Below, one piece after another: positions 1 through 5,661 of a DNA stretch of 9,895 bases. Source of the stretch: Caldilineaceae bacterium (GTDB lineage Bacteria > Chloroflexota > Anaerolineae > Caldilineales > Caldilineaceae); NCBI GenBank assembly GCA_014879855.1, contig JACSRH010000329.1, positions 1 through 9,895 of the forward strand. The letters are read 5' to 3'. The position numbers and the translations under genes were made by a program. Under the pieces are notes generated by a model. It saw nothing but the letters and a program-made list of their open reading frames with translations, was not told where the DNA came from and searched no databases. The number at the start of each line of letters is the position of its first letter. Within the stretch, counting starts at the first letter, position 1.

Positions 1-917
<917 letters not shown>

Positions 918-929
918 GAGAACAGCAAA

Positions 930-987
930 ACCACAAAGGCGCCGGAGCACAAAAAAGTTCTTTTTTGTGCTCCGGCGCCTTTGTGGT
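930..987. terminator. 27-bp perfect hairpin between convergent genes, probable bidirectional terminator
   Basis: Bases 930-956 are the exact reverse complement of 961-987, leaving a 4-base loop (gttc). The stem starts 12 bases after the glmS stop and ends 21 bases before the GNAT stop, so it is placed to terminate both convergent transcripts. It is unusual because the A6/T6 run forms the top of the stem instead of following it, so it is not a textbook GC-stem-plus-U-tract terminator. It could also be a palindromic dispersed repeat. Confidence 0.7.
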
Positions 988-1008
988 GAAAGAAGCTTAT
1001 AGGGAGTC

Positions 1009-1599
1009 CTAGTCAGAGTTGCCAGGCTGCGGCAACCGAATTTTGGTAAAAACCATCGTGTTGCGCAGCTCCAGTGTGAGGTGGTGGCGCGCCTCGTTGC
1101 GCAGGATGCCTTCGAGGTCGAAGCCGGCGCGTCGCGCCACTGCCGCGCTGCGCTCATTGCGCTCGTCACAGCGAATCTCGACGCGGTGCGCGCCGATCAC
1201 GTCAAAGGCAAAGCGGGTGATGGCACTCACGGCCTCGGTGATGTAGCCCTGCCCGGCCAGCGACGTGCGCACCCAGTAACCGATCTCCACCGCCGGCACT
1301 GCCCAGTTCAGGCGATGCAGGCCGCTGCCGCCCACAAATTCGCCTGTGTCCTTGCGCCACAACGCGAGCATGAAATCCTCGCGCGCCAGCCATTTGGCCG
1401 CGGCGCGACGCACAACCTCTTCGCTGTCGGCCATGCTCGGCGCATCGACGGCCCACGGCATCCACGGGCGGAGTTCAGCCAGCGACTCGACGACGCCGGC
1501 GTTAAGGGCTGCGCCGTCGCCCGGGCGCGGCGCGCGCAAAATGAGCCGGGTGCTCTCAAAGGAATCGGGAATATCGAGGAGAATCGGGCGCTGCGTCAT
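1009..1599 (-). CDS. GNAT family N-acetyltransferase, RimJ/RimL type
   Basis: A 196-residue protein, the usual size for this family, which transfers an acetyl group from acetyl-CoA to an amine (ribosomal protein N-termini in RimJ/RimL; other proteins, antibiotics or metabolites in relatives). The N-terminus has the typical ESTRLILRAPRPGD stretch (res 15-28). The acetyl-CoA pyrophosphate-binding motif is EIGYWVRTSLAGQGYITEAV (res 105-124). It is followed by AHRVEIRCDERNERSAAVARRAGF (res 137-160), the Asn-x-x-Ser and second acetyl-CoA contact region of RimJ/RimL enzymes. The substrate cannot be read from sequence. The ATG lies two bases after the TGA of the upstream small gene and shows no Shine-Dalgarno of its own, so translation is probably coupled. 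It is the last gene of the parA operon. Confidence 0.88.
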   Translation of the reverse strand: MTQRPILLDIPDSFESTRLILRAPRPGDGAALNAGVVESLAELRPWMPWAVDAPSMADSEEVVRRAAAKWLAREDFMLALWRKDTGEFVGGSGLHRLNWAVPAVEIGYWVRTSLAGQGYITEAVSAITRFAFDVIGAHRVEIRCDERNERSAAVARRAGFDLEGILRNEARHHLTLELRNTMVFTKIRLPQPGNSD

Positions 1600-1601
1600 G
1601 G

Positions 1602-2003
1602 TCAGAGTTTTGCGCGCTTGAGGTAGGCTTCTTTTTGGTTGTGGCGGCGGTCACTGATGCTGACAAGCTCCCACCCTTCTTTCCCAGCGTTTTCGAGATA
1701 GGCGAGCAAAGTGGGGCTGCTTTTCCAGTTGCCCAGCTCGCGGCCGTCGACAAAGCGCACACGCCAGCCGCGGTAGTCGCGGAAAACCACTTCCCGATAT
1801 TCCCACTCCACCGGCTTGAGAATGACTGGCAGAGACGGCATGGGGACGCTTTCTTCCACGGGCGCGACCTGAGCCTTGGGACGCGATGTCCGGCTGCGCG
1901 GCGCCGCTGGCTGGAACGCGGGAATCTCTACGATGGTTTCATCTAGGCCAACATCACTAAAAATGTCGTCTAAAATATCAAGCGTCGGTTTATCGCTGCT
2001 CAT
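1602..2003 (-). CDS. Small protein with C-terminal DUF4177-like domain, possible ParA partner
   Basis: A 133-residue protein that I recognise only in part. Residues 1-30 are acidic and hydrophobic (LDILDDIFSDVGLDETIVEI). Residues 31-65 are a Pro/Ala/Arg-rich, probably disordered linker. Residues 66-130 resemble the DUF4177 fold: WEYREVVFRD, then LLAYLENAGKEGWELVSIS, ending in AYLKRAK, the family's closing strand. No catalytic motif, helix-turn-helix or ParB signature is visible. The start overlaps the end of the ParA gene by 14 bases, with an AAGGA-type site inside parA (about 2014-2018), and the stop is two bases from the GNAT start, so it is the middle gene of a tight operon. The acidic head, flexible linker and small folded tail, directly after a ParA ATPase, suggest a ParA-interacting adaptor. 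That role is inference. Confidence 0.72.
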   Translation of the reverse strand: MSSDKPTLDILDDIFSDVGLDETIVEIPAFQPAAPRSRTSRPKAQVAPVEESVPMPSLPVILKPVEWEYREVVFRDYRGWRVRFVDGRELGNWKSSPTLLAYLENAGKEGWELVSISDRRHNQKEAYLKRAKL

Positions 2004-2739
2004 CGCTCAGAATCCTTTCCGCCAACAGGCGATAGTCCTCGGCGCCGGTGGAGTGCGCCGCATACTCAAAAATGGTCTGCCCGTAGCCAGGGGCTTCGGA
2101 AAGTCGCACATTATATCGGATCGGGCTGCAAAGCTCGGCAGGGTAATTGGCTTTGAGCTGCTGCAAAATATTGTCCGACTTGCGCACGCGGCGGTCAAGG
2201 AAAGTTGGCAGCACATAACGTAAATGCAGGCGTTCATGGTAGCGGCGGATTGCGCCCAGGCTGCGCACGAACTCCTGCAAGCCTTGCAGCGCCAGCATCT
2301 CCAGCGCCACTGGCGTCAGCACCTCGTCCGCGAAGAAGAGCGCGTTCACCGTCAACACATCCCAGCCAGGCGCGGTGTCCACAATTACATACGCGTAGTC
2401 GCCGTCCAGTGCGGCGAGCGCTTCGCTCAGCGTCTGTTCGCCGCCAAACTCCTTGCGGTCGATGGCGCGTTTGAGACCGGCCAGCCCACGTCCACCCGCA
2501 AGCAGGTTCAAGCCCGGGCGCGCCTCGCTCACGGCATCGGCCAATGCTACGTCACCATTAATGACGTCGGCAATGCTGTGCGCCGGCGTCACGTTGAGCA
2601 TCCTGGCGGTCTGCCCTTGTGTGTCCATATCGATCAGCAGCACACGCCGCTGCCGCTCAGCCAGAGCGCTGGCGAGGTTGACGGCGGTCGTACTTTTGCC
2701 TACTCCGCCCTTTGACAGGGCAATTGCCAGTTTGCGCAT
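1990..2739 (-). CDS. ParA/Soj family P-loop ATPase (orphan)
   Basis: A 249-residue deviant-Walker ATPase of the ParA/Soj/MinD superfamily, which dimerises on ATP and, in its best-known members, binds the nucleoid to position DNA or protein cargo. The deviant Walker A is KGGVGKST (res 10-17) with the signature lysine K10. Walker A' is DMDTQGQ (37-43) and Walker B is VIVDTAPG (118-125). The C-terminal IRYNVRLSEAPGYGQTIFEY (207-226) is typical of chromosomal Soj-like proteins. There is no N-terminal DNA-binding extension of the kind found in P1/F-type plasmid ParA. The ATG has a good AGGAGG site 8 bases upstream. No ParB gene or parS-like repeat was recognised nearby; instead a DUF4177-like gene overlaps the 3' end. 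A role in positioning an unknown cargo is likely but inferred, and plasmid or chromosome partition cannot be excluded because ParB could lie elsewhere. Confidence 0.93.
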   Translation of the reverse strand: MRKLAIALSKGGVGKSTTAVNLASALAERQRRVLLIDMDTQGQTARMLNVTPAHSIADVINGDVALADAVSEARPGLNLLAGGRGLAGLKRAIDRKEFGGEQTLSEALAALDGDYAYVIVDTAPGWDVLTVNALFFADEVLTPVALEMLALQGLQEFVRSLGAIRRYHERLHLRYVLPTFLDRRVRKSDNILQQLKANYPAELCSPIRYNVRLSEAPGYGQTIFEYAAHSTGAEDYRLLAERILSDEQR

Positions 2740-2747
2740 CGCTCACT

Positions 2748-2753
2748 CCTCCT
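2748..2753 (-). promoter_or_regulatory. Ribosome binding site of the ParA gene
   Basis: The minus strand reads AGGAGG here, 8 bases before the ATG at 2739. This fixes that start codon and makes it the best Shine-Dalgarno site in the window. Confidence 0.8.
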
Positions 2754-2856
2754 GATGATTGTACAACGGAATGAGTGCGTCAGGGAATTGTGGTCTGGCG
2801 CGTGGTCTAAATCTCCCGATTCTGCAACTTCTTCTCCGGTCGGAGGAATAGCAGGT

Positions 2857-2886
2857 TTGGCGACGACGCCTGCTGTGCGCTAGTAT
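2857..2886 (+). promoter_or_regulatory. Possible sigma70-type promoter for the lipoprotein gene
   Basis: TTGGCG at 2857-2862 and TAGTAT at 2881-2886 are separated by 18 bases, giving a possible -35/-10 pair upstream of the lipoprotein. It lies in the divergent region shared with parA. The match is partial (-10 is 4 of 6). Confidence 0.3.
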
Positions 2887-2995
2887 GTTGCCCTGACATG
2901 ATGTCGAATGCTCAGCCAGAGGAACAAAATTCCTCATGAATATCGTTGTCGAAGGATGCATGGACACAGTCAAACCAACAAGCAAGGTGGTCAAG

Positions 2996-3781
2996 ATGTC
3001 ACATAACGCGCGACTGTGGCTTGTAGTTTTGGCAGGCGCATGGTTGTTGGCGGCGTGTGGCGGTGGTGAAGCAGAGCCAACGCGCACGCCGATCCCAACG
3101 TGGACGCCGACGCCGGTAGGTGCGGCGCCAGCCGAAGCTGTCCAGGCCGACGCGCCGCCGCCAGTTGTGCAGGCAGGGCCGGCGCAGCCTGGCGAGCAGG
3201 CCGCGGATCCAACTCAGATTGCCGCGGCGATTGCTACGGACACGCCGACGCCGACGCCCATCCCGACGGACACCGCAACGCCTGAACCAACGGCAACACC
3301 CACGGAAACGCCGACGGCCACGCCATCCCCGCCGCCGACCGCTACGCCCGCGCCGACCGACACCCCGACGCCAGAGCCGTCACCCACGCCGACGCCGGAG
3401 CCGGCCTACCCATTTGCGTTGGAGGAAACAGTCAAGTTTCCGACAGAGTCGCTGGCGCCCAATGTCGTCCGTATCTTTGCCTATGTCTATTCGCCGGCTG
3501 AGTTCGGATTGGGTGACTATTCACTGCGCGTCGAACACGATGGCGCCAGGCTGGTGGTCGATGAAGTTTCCAGCGCGGGGCTGCCGGCGCAGACGCGTGA
3601 GGATGTCAGCCCGTACACACGATTTACCAATTTCAATGTCGTATTCGTAGAGCCACAGGCCGGAACATGGCGCGTCCAATTGCTCGACCCGCAGGGCCAG
3701 CCGGCCGGGCCTGAAGCCAGCTTCGAGCTGGCAGCCGATGAAAACACACGCGAATTATATGTGCGCTACGCACAGAAATAG
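2996..3781 (+). CDS. Thr-Pro-rich lipoprotein with C-terminal beta-rich domain
   Basis: A predicted lipoprotein of 261 residues from the chosen start. The signal is textbook: a short n-region (MSHNAR), a hydrophobic core (LWLVVLAGAWL) and the lipobox LLAAC at res 17-21. Signal peptidase II would therefore leave a lipidated Cys21, and the protein is anchored outside the cytoplasmic membrane. Residues 81-136 are a Thr-Pro-Glu stalk (TDTPTPTPIP and similar units), common in Chloroflexota surface proteins. The last ~120 residues (138-261) alternate hydrophobic and polar residues like a beta-sandwich (VVRIFAYVYSP, TNFNVVFVEPQAGTWRVQLL) and match no family I recognise. In-frame ATGs also occur at 2936 and 2960. 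I chose 2996 because it gives a normal n-region and has GGTGG five bases upstream. The gene is divergent from parA with no evident functional link. Confidence 0.82.
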   Translation: MSHNARLWLVVLAGAWLLAACGGGEAEPTRTPIPTWTPTPVGAAPAEAVQADAPPPVVQAGPAQPGEQAADPTQIAAAIATDTPTPTPIPTDTATPEPTATPTETPTATPSPPPTATPAPTDTPTPEPSPTPTPEPAYPFALEETVKFPTESLAPNVVRIFAYVYSPAEFGLGDYSLRVEHDGARLVVDEVSSAGLPAQTREDVSPYTRFTNFNVVFVEPQAGTWRVQLLDPQGQPAGPEASFELAADENTRELYVRYAQK

Positions 3782-3814
3782 ATAACGATTCTATTCAGCC
3801 GGATGAGAATAGCG

Positions 3815-3863
3815 CGCGGATGACGCGGATTTGGCAGATGCCTGCGGATCCACGTCATCCGCG
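3815..3863. repeat. Imperfect inverted repeat, 'GGATGACGCGGAT' type
   Basis: Bases 3815-3830 (cgcggatgacgcggat) pair with 3848-3863 with one mismatch (C3826 opposite A3852) across a 17-base loop. The left arm also repeats GCGGAT within itself. From memory, not checked, motifs of the form 'atccgcgtcatccgcg' recur between genes in many environmental bacterial genomes, so this is probably a copy of a dispersed intergenic repeat rather than a terminator. Confidence 0.55.
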
Positions 3864-3904
3864 TGCTGTTGCTTGACCGATTTCGGTCGCGCCTGAATCG
3901 TCAC

Positions 3905-3945
3905 CAATCGGCAAGTCTGGACTCTGGCTTGCCGATTGCTCTTTT
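3905..3945 (+). terminator. Intrinsic terminator after the lipoprotein gene
   Basis: The 11-bp perfect stem caatcggcaag / cttgccgattg (3905-3915 with 3928-3938) can gain two more pairs (one a G-U) and is followed by CTCTTTTAT. The stem plus U-rich tail on the + strand fits factor-independent termination. It lies about 120 bases after the lipoprotein stop. Confidence 0.75.
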
Positions 3946-3966
3946 ATAGCCCCGGGTGTAATTTAA

Positions 3967-4006
3967 CTTGGGAGCCGCGCCTTACGTCCCCGGCGCGGCT
4001 CCCAAG
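3967..4006. repeat. 15-bp perfect GC-rich hairpin
   Basis: Bases 3967-3981 (cttgggagccgcgcc) pair perfectly with 3992-4006 around a 10-base loop. No U tract follows on the + strand. On the minus strand the next bases are TTAAATTAC, only a weak tail. It may be a second, back-up or minus-strand terminator, or an intergenic repeat. Confidence 0.55.
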
Positions 4007-4180
4007 CGATTTGGTCATGCCGTCATCGGCAGCGCTGCGCCGAGCATGTTTCCGCCCCAGCCGTGAAGCAGACGCTTCGGCGCTGGCGCGTTAGGCTGGC
4101 TTTGCAGCAAGGAGTAAAATCAGGAGAGCGTCTTTTCTGCCCGTCCGCCTGTTCGCTTCAGAAGGAGCCGTGCTTTCCTC

Positions 4181-5512
4181 ATGTCTGCGTCTTCCTCCCG
4201 GCCCGCGTCCACGCCACAGCCGGCAGGGCCTTCATCTAACCGTGCTGCGCTGACCGTACTCTTTGCGTCGCTGGTGATCGTCATGCTGGGCTTTGGCATC
4301 GCCATCCCGCTGATGCCTTTCTACATCATTCACTTCGACGCCTCCGGCACGGCGCTGGGGTTGATGATCGCGCTCTATTCCTTCATGCAGTTTCTTTTTG
4401 CACCGGTGTGGGGCCGCCTGTCGGACCGGATCGGGCGCAAGCCGGTGCTGCTGATTGGCATTGCCGGCTTTGCGGGCGCCTTTTTCCTCCAGGGCATCGC
4501 GCAGAGTCTCCTCTGGTTCATCCTGGCGCGTTCGCTGGCGGGCGTGCTTTCCTCCGCGGCGCTGCCCACGGCGATGGCCTATGTCGCCGACACCACCACC
4601 GCGGAGAACCGGGCGCGCGGCGTTGGCATGATGGGTGCGGCCATGGGCATGGGCATGATCTTTGGTCCGCTGCTGGGCGGTCTGCTGGTGCATGTCAACC
4701 CGGCGCTGCCCGCGGGCCTCACCGCGCTGCTGCAGGTGACCACCGACCCGGCCAGCGGCGAAACGATCAACCTGTCGATCCCCTTCTTTGTCAGCGGGCT
4801 GCTGGCGCTGCTGGCCCTGCCGCTGATCGCCTTCCTGCTGCCGGAGTCTTTGTCGGCCGCGCAGCGCAGCACGCCGGGGGAAGCCAGCGCCAGCCGCCTC
4901 ATCTATCTGCTGGCGGGGCTGCGCGGACCCTCGGGCTTTCTTTACGCGCTCGCTTTTCTGCTGGCCTTTGCGCTTGCCAATATGGAGGCGGTGCTGGCGC
5001 TCTACGGCGCGGCGCGCTTTGGCATGGGGCCGGCGCAGGTGGGATTGATTATGGGCGGGATGGGCATCCTGTCGGTGATCCAGCAGGGCGCGGTGATCGG
5101 GCCATTGACGCGCAAGGTGGGCGAGGCGCGCGTGGTGCAGGGCGGGCTGGCGATTGGGATTGCTGGCTTTGCCGGGCTGGCCCTGGCGCCGACGCTCTGG
5201 CTCTTTAGCGCGGCCGCACTGCTCTTCACCAGCGGCAATGTGTTGCTCCAGCCCAGCGTGACGTCGCTGATCTCCAAGCGCGCGCAGGAGGGACAAGGCG
5301 CGGCAATGGGGCTTAACAATTCCTTTCAGGCGCTGGGCCGGGCCATGGGCCCGCTGTGGGCAGGCTTTGCCTTCGACCTCAGCAACACGCTCTCATTTTG
5401 GACCGGCGCGCTGGTGCAGGCGATTGCGCTTGCCTATGCCATGCGCCGCTTGTCTGCATTGGCGCCAGCCCCTGAAGCAGTGATGACCGAAAAGGCAGCC
5501 GGCCGCGTGTGA
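4181..5512 (+). CDS. MFS transporter, DHA1/TetA-like drug:H+ antiporter family
   Basis: A 443-residue major facilitator with about 12 hydrophobic segments, the usual size for 12-TM drug:proton antiporters that export compounds across the cytoplasmic membrane. Motif A in the loop after the second segment is GRLSDRIGRKP (res 78-88), an essentially perfect match to the family consensus. The antiporter motif C is GAAMGMGMIFGPLLGG (res 152-167). A degenerate second motif A, GPLTRKVGEARVV (307-319), marks the second half, as expected. The substrate cannot be inferred; TetA-like multidrug exporters and sugar exporters share these motifs. Residues 171-203 form a longer than usual external loop between segments 5 and 6. 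The start follows AAGGAG with a rather long 13-base gap, and no closer in-frame start fits. It stands alone, with its own terminator downstream. Confidence 0.9.
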   Translation: MSASSSRPASTPQPAGPSSNRAALTVLFASLVIVMLGFGIAIPLMPFYIIHFDASGTALGLMIALYSFMQFLFAPVWGRLSDRIGRKPVLLIGIAGFAGAFFLQGIAQSLLWFILARSLAGVLSSAALPTAMAYVADTTTAENRARGVGMMGAAMGMGMIFGPLLGGLLVHVNPALPAGLTALLQVTTDPASGETINLSIPFFVSGLLALLALPLIAFLLPESLSAAQRSTPGEASASRLIYLLAGLRGPSGFLYALAFLLAFALANMEAVLALYGAARFGMGPAQVGLIMGGMGILSVIQQGAVIGPLTRKVGEARVVQGGLAIGIAGFAGLALAPTLWLFSAAALLFTSGNVLLQPSVTSLISKRAQEGQGAAMGLNNSFQALGRAMGPLWAGFAFDLSNTLSFWTGALVQAIALAYAMRRLSALAPAPEAVMTEKAAGRV

Positions 5513-5575
5513 CGCCGGATGACCAGGTGTGTTGAATAGCTGGGAGGCTGGCGCTGCTGATGAGTCTCTTGACGT

Positions 5576-5616
5576 GCGCCTGCCTCGGCGTGTAACCGAG
5601 GCAGGCGCTTCCTTTT
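5576..5616 (+). terminator. Strong intrinsic terminator of the MFS gene
   Basis: A 13-bp perfect GC-rich stem (gcgcctgcctcgg, 5576-5588, with 5596-5608) with a 7-base loop is followed by TTCCTTTTTA. This is a classic factor-independent terminator on the + strand, 63 bases after the MFS stop. On the minus strand the stem lacks a U tract, so it is a weaker stop for the convergent SH3b gene. Confidence 0.88.
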
Positions 5617-5661
5617 TAGTTAAACGGATGGCTTACGCACCCGTATCAGACACGGACCTCA

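Larger units (their letters stand above)
3782..4180. other. Gene-free intergenic region rich in hairpins
   Basis: No coding frame of convincing quality is seen in these ~400 bases. The region holds an imperfect inverted repeat (3815-3863), a small hairpin (gaccg/cggtc, 3875-3888), a terminator (3905-3945) and a GC-rich 15-bp hairpin (3967-4006). Shorter stems lie near 4019-4033 and 4065-4078. Close to the MFS gene, TAAAAT at 4115-4120 could be a -10 box, but no good -35 goes with it. The MFS ribosome site AAGGAG is at 4162-4167. Confidence 0.6.

Noticed and set aside
2758..2763. TACAAT on the minus strand as a -10 box for the ParA gene
   Set aside because: Transcription would start inside the AGGAGG ribosome site, and no -35 is present at a suitable distance.
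4232..5296. A 354-codon open frame antisense to the MFS gene, and a 266-codon frame (4408-5208) on the same strand
   Set aside because: Both are composition shadows of a GC-rich gene. Their translations are Arg/Gln/His- or Gly/Ala/Arg-rich with no motif, while the MFS frame has motifs A and C and a ribosome site.
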